Shown piece after piece: positions 9,141 to 17,593 of a DNA stretch of 29,723 bases. Both the position numbers and the translations under genes were made by a program. The stretch lies in NCBI GenBank assembly GCA_002399025.1, contig DHCV01000024.1, positions 1 through 29,723 of the forward strand, in the 5' to 3' direction. The notes beneath the pieces were generated by a model that saw only the letters and a program-made list of their open reading frames with translations, was not told where the DNA came from and did no database searches. Position 1 is the stretch's first letter, and every line of letters starts with the position of its first letter. Origin of the DNA: Bacteroidales bacterium UBA4893 (GTDB lineage Bacteria; Bacteroidota; Bacteroidia; Bacteroidales; P3).

Positions 9141-9213
9141 TAAATTCTTTCTTCGTTTTAGTAAATTAAAACCTCGTTTTAATAAATTCTTTCTTCGTTT
9201 CAGTTAAATCTTA
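9130..9213 (+). repeat. 21-bp tandem repeat, four copies
   Basis: Four contiguous 21-bp units start at 9130, 9151, 9172 and 9193 and share the core YTTCGTTTYAGTAAATT with drift; units one and three end identically in TAATAAATTCTTT. The third unit is centred on a perfect dyad ATTAAAAC-ctc-GTTTTAAT at 9174, exactly 42 bp from the hairpin centre at 9132. Beyond the array, ATTCATAA recurs at 9233 and 9253. The CTCGTTT core also appears in the spacers at 4005 and 17533, so this is one dispersed family. Confidence 0.7.
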
Positions 9214-9321
9214 TCACTTAAGAATAGAAATTATTCATAAATGAGTAAAGTAATTCATAACTAAACAATATTTATATTATCAATTCGTTAAATTATTCTA
9301 CTTATTATAATAATTTTGAGC

Positions 9322-11685
9322 ATGAGAATTAGATTTTCCCTTATTATTGTTTCTGCTTTTTTGCTAATTACACCCAATTTTTTAAAAGCACAATTCACAG
9401 AAGTCCCAATTGGGTCATGGAGAGATCACTTATCTTATTATCAAACTAAGAAATTAGCTTTAGTTGAAGATAGAATATTGGTATCGGCAGGAAGTGCAAT
9501 GTTTTTCTATGACAAGAGCGATAATTCGGTTGAAAGGTTTTCTAAGGTTGATGGATTAACCGATGCAGGGATAACTCAACTTGCTTATGACAAGACAACT
9601 AAGTGTATTATTGTTGTTTATGAGAACTCAAATATAGATATAATTCAAAACGATAAGGTTTATAATATCCCTGATATTAAGATACGCTCAATTGAGGGGA
9701 GCAAGATGATAAATAATATTACTTTCTATGATAAGAAGGCATATTTGTCTTGTGGTTTTGGAATTGTGGTTTTAGATTTGAACAGAAAAGAAATCTTCGA
9801 AACTTATTATATTGGACATAACAGCTCGAAGATTAATGTTAATAATGTTGTTATTCAAAATGATTCTATTTATGCAGGAACTGTTCAAGGGCTACTTTAT
9901 GCTCCTTATAACTCTCCTTCTTTGGCTACAAGCGAGACTTGGAGTAAGTATGAACTTTTTGATAATCCAAATAATAAGGAGATAGTTTATCTTTTTGATT
10001 TTAATGATAAGCTTCTTGTGGGGGTGGAAAATCAGATGACAAATATTAATCTTTTTGAAAAGGTTAACAATAGTTTTGACACAGTGTTTTTCAATCAACT
10101 TGCCTATTGGATTAAGCCTTCTAATAATAATTTGATATTAAAAACATGGGGAACAGCACCAGCTTTATATATTTATGATACTCTTTATAATGTTGATAGA
10201 ATTATTGATACAAGCTGGTTCCCAATATATAATGACTGGGATGGGATAACGAAATTTATTCCTGATGCTGGTGATGCAATGGTAATTGGGGAAGAATTGT
10301 TTATGGCTCATGAGAGAGAAGGGGGACTTTTATATTTAAATAACTATAAAACTAACATGCAGGTTAAGTCTATATACCCTAATGGTCCTTTGTCTAATGA
10401 TGTTTACTCTATCACTGCTTCAGGAGACATGATTTATGTTGCACCTGGAGGGAAAACCATTCAGCATTCTCCAAGAGGGATGCCAGCGAACATATATCAT
10501 TTCAATAGATATTACTGGGATTGCTTGAGTAATTTTAAGGAGTATGAAAATACTCTGAGAGATATTGTACAGGTTAGTGTTGACCCTCGCAACCCAAAAC
10601 ATATTATGGCTGCTTCTTATTGGAGTGGGGTTGTTGAGGTTTTGGATAATAAGATTATTAAGGTCTGGAATAAGGATAACACCAATAATGTATTAAGTGA
10701 AACATATGGCTATAGGATAATTGCTTCGGAGTATGATGTATCTGGAAATCTTTTGGTTGCTAATTCTCTTTCAAGCACTGCTCTTTGTTTCCTCAACTAC
10801 AGAAACGAATGGGGGAACTTCAATACTTATGGTTTGGTTGGGCAAGCCGAAACTTTGGGACTGCTAATTGATGAAGTTTCTGGTAATTTCTACAAATTCC
10901 TGTGGACAAGTAATAATAAGATTCTGGCAATCAATAATAGTGGTCAGCAGGTAATAATTGACCCTAATAATGGTGCAAAAGACCAGTCAAACAAAATAAA
11001 CTGTATGGTTCAGGACAAGGAAGGTGAAATTTGGATTGGGACAGATAAAGGAATTAAGGTTATTTACTCAATAGATAATCTATACCAAACCGAAGAAAAT
11101 AATATCTCTGTTGTAACTTGTAACAATATCATATATCAAGAAGAAGGTATTGCACAATACTTACTAAATTTCGAAAATATAAATACAATACTATGCGATG
11201 GTGGAAATAGAAAATGGGTAGGGACAGAAAGAAACGGAATCTTTGTATTTTCACCAAACGGCGATAAACAATTGTATCACTTCACTGCAGAAAACAGTCC
11301 ATTGTATTCAAACCGAGTTTTAACAATGGCTCAAGATGCAAAAACAGGAGAAATATATATTGGAACTGATAGAGGAATAATTTCTTTTAAGGCAGAATCA
11401 ACTGCCCCTAAAGAAGAGGCTGGTGTCTTATACGTATATCCAAATCCTGTAAGACCCGAGTATAATGGAACTATTGCAATTAAGGGCTTTGTCTATGACT
11501 CTGATGTGAGAATAACAGATGTTGCTGGCAATATGGTGGCTCATCTAAAGTCAATAGGTGGGCAAGCAGTGTGGGACGGAAAAGACTTCAATGGAGTAAG
11601 AGTAAGCTCTGGAGTATATCTAATCTTTGGTTCGGATAGCCAAGGGAAAGAGAAAGCAGTTGGGAAGGTCTTGTTTGTAAGGTAG
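9322..11685 (+). CDS. porZ: PorZ, type IX secretion attachment-complex subunit
   Basis: About 787 residues. The ATG at 9322 is preferred to the TTG two codons upstream because it starts the signal peptide (MRIRFSLIIVSAFLLITPNFLKAQ). The mature N-terminus has the PorZ hallmark PIGSWRDHLSYYQ, followed by two beta-propeller regions with two-component-regulator-propeller blades (GEIWIGTDKGIKVI, RKWVGTERNGIFVF, GEIYIGTDRGIISF). The last 85 residues form a sorting-domain-like fold (YVYPNPVRPEYNG ... WDGKDFNG-VRVSSGVYLI). In Porphyromonas, PorZ belongs to the cell-surface complex with PorU, PorV and PorQ that attaches cargo to A-LPS. recO follows after 9 bases; I recall this neighbourhood from other Bacteroidota. 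Confidence 0.9.
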   Translation: MRIRFSLIIVSAFLLITPNFLKAQFTEVPIGSWRDHLSYYQTKKLALVEDRILVSAGSAMFFYDKSDNSVERFSKVDGLTDAGITQLAYDKTTKCIIVVYENSNIDIIQNDKVYNIPDIKIRSIEGSKMINNITFYDKKAYLSCGFGIVVLDLNRKEIFETYYIGHNSSKINVNNVVIQNDSIYAGTVQGLLYAPYNSPSLATSETWSKYELFDNPNNKEIVYLFDFNDKLLVGVENQMTNINLFEKVNNSFDTVFFNQLAYWIKPSNNNLILKTWGTAPALYIYDTLYNVDRIIDTSWFPIYNDWDGITKFIPDAGDAMVIGEELFMAHEREGGLLYLNNYKTNMQVKSIYPNGPLSNDVYSITASGDMIYVAPGGKTIQHSPRGMPANIYHFNRYYWDCLSNFKEYENTLRDIVQVSVDPRNPKHIMAASYWSGVVEVLDNKIIKVWNKDNTNNVLSETYGYRIIASEYDVSGNLLVANSLSSTALCFLNYRNEWGNFNTYGLVGQAETLGLLIDEVSGNFYKFLWTSNNKILAINNSGQQVIIDPNNGAKDQSNKINCMVQDKEGEIWIGTDKGIKVIYSIDNLYQTEENNISVVTCNNIIYQEEGIAQYLLNFENINTILCDGGNRKWVGTERNGIFVFSPNGDKQLYHFTAENSPLYSNRVLTMAQDAKTGEIYIGTDRGIISFKAESTAPKEEAGVLYVYPNPVRPEYNGTIAIKGFVYDSDVRITDVAGNMVAHLKSIGGQAVWDGKDFNGVRVSSGVYLIFGSDSQGKEKAVGKVLFVR

Positions 11686-11694
11686 GAAAAGCTA

Positions 11695-12429
11695 ATGATA
11701 TACGCAACAAAAGGAATTGTTTTAAGATCATTTCCTTACCTTGAAAGCAGCTCAATTGTCAGAATTCTAACCAAAGAATTTGGAGTTAAATCATATGTAC
11801 TTAAAGCTGGAAGAAAACAAAAAACGACTCTTCGCTCCAATTTATTTCAACCACTCTACATCTTAGAATTGCAGGTTTATAATAATCCAAAGAAGGAGAT
11901 TCAAATAATCAGCGAAGCAAAGATAGGACATGACCTTAGCCCTTTATTTTCCAACATTAAGAAAACCACTCTTGCCTTCTTCCTTTCAGAAATCATCAAT
12001 CAATGCCTCAAAGGAGAAGAAAGAAGTGAGGAGTTGTATGATTTCATTGAAGAAAACATTCTTAAACTCAACACTCTTACTGAGAACTATTCAATCTTTC
12101 ATTTGAGCTTTCTTTTGGAACTAACGGAACATTTAGGCTTTAAGCCAAGAAATAACTATAGTTTGGAAACTCCTTATTTTGATATCCTTAAAGGACATTT
12201 TGTCAATCATAACCCTTACAATTATAATCAAATTTCACAAGAAGACTCACTTTTACTTTCCAATTTTCTCTTCTCGCAGAATCCGATTTCTGAAAACTAC
12301 AATCTAATCAAACTAAGCAAGGAAGAAAAAAATAAAATCCTCAATATCTTAATACAATTCTACCAAACCCACATCCTTAGCCCCAATTCCATTAAGTCAC
12401 ATCTTATTCTTGCAGAGGTCCTACACTAA
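11695..12429 (+). CDS. recO: RecO DNA repair protein
   Basis: 244 residues, the usual length for RecO. The N-terminus (TKGIVLRSFPYLESSSIVRILTKE and the segment to about residue 80) is the OB-fold that binds single-stranded DNA and SSB; the rest is helical. RecO works with RecR to load RecA in the RecF pathway. The cysteine zinc-binding motif known in some RecO proteins is absent. The start codon lies 9 bases after the porZ stop, so the gene is probably transcribed from the porZ promoter. A hairpin 38 bases after the stop may end the unit. Confidence 0.92.
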   Translation: MIYATKGIVLRSFPYLESSSIVRILTKEFGVKSYVLKAGRKQKTTLRSNLFQPLYILELQVYNNPKKEIQIISEAKIGHDLSPLFSNIKKTTLAFFLSEIINQCLKGEERSEELYDFIEENILKLNTLTENYSIFHLSFLLELTEHLGFKPRNNYSLETPYFDILKGHFVNHNPYNYNQISQEDSLLLSNFLFSQNPISENYNLIKLSKEEKNKILNILIQFYQTHILSPNSIKSHLILAEVLH

Positions 12430-12467
12430 ACTTCCTTTATTATCTTCAAAAATTGAAAAACAAAAAC

Positions 12468-12488
12468 CCTTATTTTATTAGAATAAGG
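12468..12488 (+). terminator. Weak hairpin after recO
   Basis: A perfect 7-bp stem, CCTTATT with AATAAGG, closes a 7-base loop 38 bases after the recO stop. The following sequence is only moderately T-rich, so termination would be weak. Confidence 0.35.
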
Positions 12489-12702
12489 CTTTAAATATGT
12501 AGAAATTAATGAGATTAATGCTTAAAGAACTTATTCTTAATATTTTTGTAATTTTAGGGCTAAAACTCAAAGTTTGAGGCAGGTTTGCAAAAATATTTAT
12601 GTTATTAAAATGAAAACAATCATTATTTATTTAAAATTTTCAGATTTTATATTTGAATTACAGAATACTATATTTAATAAAAAATAATTCCCAAATCATC
12701 AC

Positions 12703-12730
12703 TTTAGTATAAAAAAAGATTGTATATTTG
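12703..12730 (+). promoter_or_regulatory. Candidate distal glmS promoter
   Basis: TATATTTG (12723-12730) matches the Bacteroidota -7 consensus, with TTTA at 12703-12706 as a near -33 element 16 bases upstream. The transcript would carry a leader of about 120 bases containing the inverted repeat at 12758-12808. Confidence 0.55.
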
Positions 12731-12757
12731 TCGCATATTTCTTAAGGGACTTAAAAA

Positions 12758-12808
12758 GGGAACTTCTGTCCTTTAAAAAATAAATAATATGTATTATTAG
12801 AAGTTCCC
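12758..12808 (+). promoter_or_regulatory. 10-bp inverted repeat in the glmS leader or promoter
   Basis: GGGAACTTCT (12758-12767) and AGAAGTTCCC (12799-12808) are perfect reverse complements separated by 31 bases. The right arm ends two bases before a second -7 element, TATCTTTG (12810-12817), 40 bases before the glmS ATG. It can be read either as an operator pair over the proximal promoter or as a hairpin in a longer transcript. A competing pairing exists between TAAGGGAC (12743-12750) and GTCCTTTA just after the left arm. Confidence 0.6.
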
Positions 12809-12856
12809 ATATCTTTGCAGTATTGAAACTTTGTTGTAAATTAAACATAAAATAAT

Positions 12857-14701
12857 ATGTGTGGAATCGTAGGTTATATTGGTCACAGGGATGCTTTCCC
12901 AATTTTGATAAAGGGATTGAAGCGTTTGGAATACAGAGGTTATGATAGTGCAGGAGTTGCACTTTTGAATAACGATTTGAACCTTAATGTATACAAATCC
13001 AAAGGGAAAGTTAAGCAATTGGAAGCATATTGCCATGGAAAAGACATAAGTGGAAGCATAGGGATTGCTCATACTCGCTGGGCTACTCACGGTGAACCTA
13101 ATGACAAGAATGCTCATCCTCACTACTCTCAAACAGAGAATTTAGCATTGATTCACAACGGAATAATTGAGAATTATCTTAGTATAAAGCAGCTTCTAAT
13201 CAAAGAAGGCTATAGTTTTAAGAGCGATACAGACACCGAAGTATTGGTACAATTGATAGAATATATCAAAACTCGCTACAATTTAAACCTCTTTGATGCA
13301 GTGAAAAGAAGCCTTAATTTTGTGATTGGAGCCTATGCAATTGGGGTTATAGAAAAGGGAAATAGCGATACAATAGTTGCAGCTCGCAAGGGCAGTCCTT
13401 TAATTTTGGGAGTGGGAGAAGGAGAGTTTTTCTTAGGCTCAGACGCCACTGCAATCATAGAATATACATCAAATGTTATATACCTAAACGATGAAGAAGT
13501 TGCTGAATTACGCCTTGGTTACAGTCCCAAAATCCGTAATCTCAAAGACCAGGAAGTAATTCACGAGATTAAAAAGATTGAGTTGGCACTTGAAGATATT
13601 GAGAAAGGGGGCTATCCACACTTTATGTTAAAGGAGATACATGAGCAGCCCAAGAGTTTGGAAATGTGCATGAATGGTCGTTTGAACAGGGAATTGATGG
13701 AGATTCAATTAAGTGGAATAACTGATAACATTGACCGTTTCCGCTCTGCAAAGAGGATTCTGATAACAGCATGTGGAACATCATGGCATGCAGGACTTAT
13801 AGGTAAGTATTTGATTGAGGAGCTTTGCCGCATTCCAGTTGACGTTGAAGTTGCCTCAGAGTTAAGATATCGCTATCCAGTAATTGAGAAAGACGATATC
13901 CTAATCCCAATTTCACAATCAGGAGAAACAGCCGATACATTAGCAGCAATGGAACTTGCCAAAGAGAATGGAGCCTTTATATATGGAATATGTAATGTTG
14001 TTGGGTCATCCATAGCAAGAGCAACTGATAGCGGAACCTACACACATGCTGGACCAGAAATAGGAGTTGCCTCCACCAAAGCCTTCACAACACAGGTTGC
14101 AGTACTAACAATGATGGCACTAACACTTGCTAAAGAACTTGGAACAATCAGTAATGAGAGATATAAAAATACCGTTAAGGAGCTATCCGAAATCACACAT
14201 AAGATAGAAAAAATACTTCAATTAGATAAGGATATAGAGAGAATTTCCTCAGTCTTTACCTACGCTCGCAACTTTATGTACTTAGGACGTGGATACAATT
14301 ATCCAGTAGCTTTGGAAGGAGCATTAAAGCTTAAAGAAATATCATATATCCACGCAGAAGGCTACCCAGCAGCAGAAATGAAGCATGGACCTATTGCACT
14401 TATTGATGATGAAATGCCAATTGTGGTTATCTCACCTAAGGTTAAAATATACGACAAAGTAGTAAGTAATGTTCAAGAAATCAAAGCTCGTAAGGGTAAA
14501 ATTATAGCAATAGTAACCGAAGGAGACGTAGATATTAAAAAGATGGCAGACTTTTGCATAGAGATACCTTCCACAGATGAATGCCTAACTCCTCTTTTAA
14601 CAGTTATTCCTCTTCAGATACTCTCATACTATATTGCCTCAATAAAGGGCAGAGATGTTGACCAACCACGCAATTTAGCAAAGAGTGTAACGGTTGAATA
14701 G
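12857..14701 (+). CDS. glmS: Glutamine--fructose-6-phosphate aminotransferase (isomerizing)
   Basis: 614 residues, full length. It converts fructose 6-phosphate and glutamine to glucosamine 6-phosphate, the first step towards UDP-GlcNAc for peptidoglycan and LPS. The N-terminal class II glutamine amidotransferase domain starts MCGIVGYIG, so Cys2 becomes the nucleophile after Met removal; THGEPNDKNAHPH and LIHNGIIENY line the glutamine site. Two SIS sugar-isomerase domains follow, with ACGTSWHAG, SQSGETADTL and ASTKAFTTQV in the first, and LKEISYIHAEGYPAAEMKHG in the second. The C-terminus RNLAKSVTVE is typical. A DUF4301 gene follows after 42 bases and is probably co-transcribed. No glmS ribozyme-like core was recognised upstream; regulation may act through the inverted repeat. 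Confidence 0.97.
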   Translation: MCGIVGYIGHRDAFPILIKGLKRLEYRGYDSAGVALLNNDLNLNVYKSKGKVKQLEAYCHGKDISGSIGIAHTRWATHGEPNDKNAHPHYSQTENLALIHNGIIENYLSIKQLLIKEGYSFKSDTDTEVLVQLIEYIKTRYNLNLFDAVKRSLNFVIGAYAIGVIEKGNSDTIVAARKGSPLILGVGEGEFFLGSDATAIIEYTSNVIYLNDEEVAELRLGYSPKIRNLKDQEVIHEIKKIELALEDIEKGGYPHFMLKEIHEQPKSLEMCMNGRLNRELMEIQLSGITDNIDRFRSAKRILITACGTSWHAGLIGKYLIEELCRIPVDVEVASELRYRYPVIEKDDILIPISQSGETADTLAAMELAKENGAFIYGICNVVGSSIARATDSGTYTHAGPEIGVASTKAFTTQVAVLTMMALTLAKELGTISNERYKNTVKELSEITHKIEKILQLDKDIERISSVFTYARNFMYLGRGYNYPVALEGALKLKEISYIHAEGYPAAEMKHGPIALIDDEMPIVVISPKVKIYDKVVSNVQEIKARKGKIIAIVTEGDVDIKKMADFCIEIPSTDECLTPLLTVIPLQILSYYIASIKGRDVDQPRNLAKSVTVE

Positions 14702-14743
14702 AAGGACTAAGAAGATTTAGAAACATAACTTTAATAAATAGAA

Positions 14744-16291
14744 ATGAATCTTTCGGAGAATGATATATCGCAGATAGAGGCACATGGATTGAGCGTTGAT
14801 GATGTTCAGACCCAGTATATGAACTTCATAACCGGGTTTCCTTTTGTTCAATTATCTGAGGCTGCCACCATTGGAAATGGAATTTTGAGGCTTAGTGAAA
14901 AAGAGAAAGAAGATGCAATCCTTCATTATAAGCAAAACAAACACAAGCACTCCCTTCTCAAATTCGTACCTTCGTCAGGGGCTGCAACTCGTATGTTTAA
15001 GGATTTATTTGAGTTTTCTGGTCTATATATGGGACTTGACTATACCCTCAAAGAATTTCCTGAGGCAAAGAAAACCATAGATAATCTTCCTAAATTCGCC
15101 TTCTATGAAGATTTAAAACAACGATTTGCTGCATATTCAGTTTCACTGGAAGAGTATTTGGAAAGGAATGATTATACCACAATAGTGAATTATATCCTTA
15201 CAGAAATTGGACTCAACTATGGTAAACTTCCCAAAGCTCTTATCCTTTTTCATAAATACAAAGACAGCAAAGAAAGAAAATACCGCTATGCAATAGAGGA
15301 ACATTTTGTTGAGGCAGCCAATTATTGCACTATGGAAAACAATCATGTGAACATTCATTTCACCATTTCCATTGAGCATAAACAAGAGTTTGAAAAGGTT
15401 ATAAAGGAGATTAAGCCTCATTATGAAGAAGCATTCGGTGTTAAATATGATATTTCTTTCTCTGTTCAAAAGCAGAGTACTGACACAATAGCACTAAGAT
15501 CAGACAACACATTAGCTTATGATAAAGAAGGTAAAATTATCTTTCGCCCTTCTGGACACGGAGCGTTGATAGAAAATCTTAATGATATTAAAGGAGATAT
15601 AATCTTTATTAAGAACATTGATAATGTTGCACACGATAGGATAAAATCTTCCACCTATCAATACAAAAACCTAATTGCAGGCATATTACTTCAAACACAG
15701 GAGAAGGTCTTTTCTTCGCTTTCAGCCCTTGAGAAAGGAAGCTTAACCTCACAAGAAGTAGTGGATATAATAGAGCTAACCAATAGTTTAGGAATTGGAT
15801 TAAGTACTCAGGAAAGAGAAAAAGTCAAAGATAATAATGTTCTAAGATTGCTTTATGATAAATTGAACCGCCCTATTAGGGTTTGTGCAATGGTAAAAAA
15901 TGAGGGCGAACCTGGTGGAGGGCCATTCTGGATTGAAAGAGATGGCATTCGTAGCTTGCAGATTGTGGAGAAAGCACAAGTTGACTTACTTGATGAAAAC
16001 CAAAAGGAAATCTTTTCGAAAGCTACGCATTTCAACCCAGTGGATTTGGTTTGTGGAGTTAGAGACTTTAGAGGTAATAACTTCAATCTTAATAATTACA
16101 TTGACCAAACAACAGGTTTTATTTCTACAAAATCAAATAATGGAGAAATGATAAAGGCACAAGAGAAACCAGGATTGTGGAATGGAGCTATGGCAGATTG
16201 GATTACTTTATTTGTTGAAGTGCCACTTGAAACCTTTACCCCAGTTAAGACAATAAATGATTTATTAAGGGATGAGCATCAAGATAAATAA
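14744..16291 (+). CDS. DUF4301 family protein, possible sugar nucleotidyltransferase-like enzyme
   Basis: 515 residues, without signal peptide or membrane segment, so cytosolic. It matches my recollection of DUF4301, a Bacteroidota family of unknown function. Near residues 73-86 it has FVPSSGAATRMFK, which resembles the nucleotide-binding G-x-x-TRM loop of nucleotide-sugar pyrophosphorylases. Further on are RPSGHGALIENL (about 274-285) and KNIDNVAHD (about 295-303), which recall the P-x-G-G/H-G and N-x-DN motifs of UDP-sugar pyrophosphorylases. A late segment NEGEPGGGPFW (about 386-396) is distinctive. The position directly behind glmS would fit a role in amino-sugar or cell-wall metabolism, but that is inference. 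Family call firm, enzymatic idea tentative. Confidence 0.82.
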   Translation: MNLSENDISQIEAHGLSVDDVQTQYMNFITGFPFVQLSEAATIGNGILRLSEKEKEDAILHYKQNKHKHSLLKFVPSSGAATRMFKDLFEFSGLYMGLDYTLKEFPEAKKTIDNLPKFAFYEDLKQRFAAYSVSLEEYLERNDYTTIVNYILTEIGLNYGKLPKALILFHKYKDSKERKYRYAIEEHFVEAANYCTMENNHVNIHFTISIEHKQEFEKVIKEIKPHYEEAFGVKYDISFSVQKQSTDTIALRSDNTLAYDKEGKIIFRPSGHGALIENLNDIKGDIIFIKNIDNVAHDRIKSSTYQYKNLIAGILLQTQEKVFSSLSALEKGSLTSQEVVDIIELTNSLGIGLSTQEREKVKDNNVLRLLYDKLNRPIRVCAMVKNEGEPGGGPFWIERDGIRSLQIVEKAQVDLLDENQKEIFSKATHFNPVDLVCGVRDFRGNNFNLNNYIDQTTGFISTKSNNGEMIKAQEKPGLWNGAMADWITLFVEVPLETFTPVKTINDLLRDEHQDK

Positions 16292-16353
16292 TTAAAAAAG
16301 CTTAAAAAACTACATTTTAATACAATAAAACATCCATAACTGAGTTTTTTTTC

Positions 16354-16361
16354 TATCTTTG
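16354..16361 (+). promoter_or_regulatory. -7 promoter element for the M23 peptidase gene
   Basis: TATCTTTG matches the TAnnTTTG consensus exactly and lies 39 bases before the ATG at 16401. It shows that the peptidase can be transcribed independently of glmS. Confidence 0.65.
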
Positions 16362-16400
16362 CAGATTATAAAATTTATCATTTTACGAAATTAAAATCAC

Positions 16401-17378
16401 ATGACTTATAAATCAAAATTTGTTCTATCAATCATAACACTCTTTATGTTACCTTTCTTTGTTATGGCACAATTGCCAAGCAAAGACGGAATTCATGAAA
16501 GAGGGATGATGAAAAATAGGACTAACGTAGATAAAGAAAGTTCAGAATATCAAATTGGAATAATTAAAGATACAACTCGTTTCCGCAAATCATTAATGAA
16601 ATTTGTTGGCACAAGTCTTGTTTATGATGATGCAGCTGAAACAGAAGAAGATATATTAAAGGAAACTCAACCCTCTCCAACATCTATTCATCGTAAAAAG
16701 ACTGATTTTTCTAACCTAATTGACCCAATAAACTTATCTCTTGTTGACAACAAAGCTAAGAAATTCTATTCTTTCCCTTGTGAAGGAGTGAGAGTTTCAT
16801 CTCGTTTTGGTCCAAGAAGAAATCGTTATCATTATGGTATTGACCTAAGCCTAAGAACTGGAGAACCAATTAAGTCAATGTTCGATGGCAAGGTTAGAGT
16901 TGCAAAAAGAGCAGGAGCTTATGGAAATTTAGTTGTTATTGAACACGATAATCAATTGGAAACCTACTATGCTCACCTTTCAAGAATAAATGTTGCTCCA
17001 GGAGATGAAATTAAAGCAGGAGAAGTGTTAGGATTAGGAGGAAACACAGGACGCTCAACAGGACCTCATCTTCATCTTGAAATTCGTTATCAAGGTGCAG
17101 CTATCAATCCTGAAGATGTGATAGATTTTAACAATTATGCTCTATTGAACAATGAATTATCATTGACAAAAGATAATTTCCGTCATCATTCATCTAAGAG
17201 AAATACTAATTTAGCAAAGAATAACTCATCCTCTAAAAGCAAATATACAAAAGTAAGAAGAGGAGAAACTCTTTCATCTATTGCAAAACGTCATGGAACA
17301 ACTGTGAGCAAGCTTGCAAAACTAAATAACATTAAGGGTTCAAAAATTAAGGCAGGACAAAGACTTAGAGTACGATAG
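16401..17378 (+). CDS. Secreted M23 metallopeptidase with C-terminal LysM domain
   Basis: 325 residues. Residues 1-24 form a signal peptide ending in MAQ. After a linker of about 95 residues comes the M23 (LytM-type) domain (about 120-240). Zinc ligands are His144 and Asp148 in HYGID and His225 in HLHLE, with catalytic His192 in YYAH; all four are present, so it should be active. Residues 279-325 form a LysM peptidoglycan-binding domain (YTKVRRGETLSSIAKRHGTT ... IKAGQRLRVR). The protein is expected to cut peptide cross-bridges of peptidoglycan in the periplasm during growth or division. It has its own promoter and a strong terminator 24 bases after the stop codon. Confidence 0.93.
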   Translation: MTYKSKFVLSIITLFMLPFFVMAQLPSKDGIHERGMMKNRTNVDKESSEYQIGIIKDTTRFRKSLMKFVGTSLVYDDAAETEEDILKETQPSPTSIHRKKTDFSNLIDPINLSLVDNKAKKFYSFPCEGVRVSSRFGPRRNRYHYGIDLSLRTGEPIKSMFDGKVRVAKRAGAYGNLVVIEHDNQLETYYAHLSRINVAPGDEIKAGEVLGLGGNTGRSTGPHLHLEIRYQGAAINPEDVIDFNNYALLNNELSLTKDNFRHHSSKRNTNLAKNNSSSKSKYTKVRRGETLSSIAKRHGTTVSKLAKLNNIKGSKIKAGQRLRVR

Positions 17379-17402
17379 CCTTTAAATAATTAAATATAAT
17401 GG

Positions 17403-17433
17403 AAAAGGAAGTTCAAAAAAAGCTTCCTTTTTT
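17403..17433 (+). terminator. Intrinsic terminator after the M23 peptidase gene
   Basis: AAAAGGAAG (17403-17411) pairs with CTTCCTTTT (17423-17431) across an A-rich 11-base loop, and the right arm runs into six T residues. The perfect 9-bp stem starts 24 bases after the stop codon. Confidence 0.85.
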
Positions 17434-17509
17434 CATTTACATTAATTTCCCCATTATCAATGACAAACTAAATGAATATGGGGTTAAATTAAGAATAGTT
17501 AAAAATAAA

Positions 17510-17593
17510 AGAAGATTTAATCTCACCATTCCTCGTTTCAATCTCCCAAAACCTTATATCAATCTAATTAAACTTCGTTTCAATCTCAGAATC
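17510..17593 (+). repeat. 21-bp tandem repeat, four copies
   Basis: Units start at 17510, 17531, 17552 and 17573 with a shared core TTTCAATCTC. The second and fourth carry CCTCGTTTCAATCTC and CTTCGTTTCAATCTC, closely related to the array at 9151-9213. The units run directly into the 22-bp palindromic units. Reading frames through this stretch show a 7-residue periodicity (RFNL-x3), an artefact of the 21-bp step. Confidence 0.7.

Larger units (their letters stand above)
12430..12856 (+). other. 427-base spacer between recO and glmS
   Basis: No gene was found. The spacer contains scattered short dyads: CCTTATT/AATAAGG (12468-12488), ATTAAT-gag-ATTAAT (12505-12519), AAGAA-ctta-TTCTT (12525-12538) and CTCAAA-g-TTTGAG (12566-12578). 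The right half holds the glmS promoters and the 10-bp inverted repeat listed separately. The dyads are not evenly spaced, unlike those in other spacers of this window. Confidence 0.6.

Noticed and set aside
12430..12856. A glmS ribozyme upstream of glmS.
   Set aside because: No recognisable ribozyme core; the family is known from Firmicutes-type bacteria, and the visible structure is only an inverted repeat.
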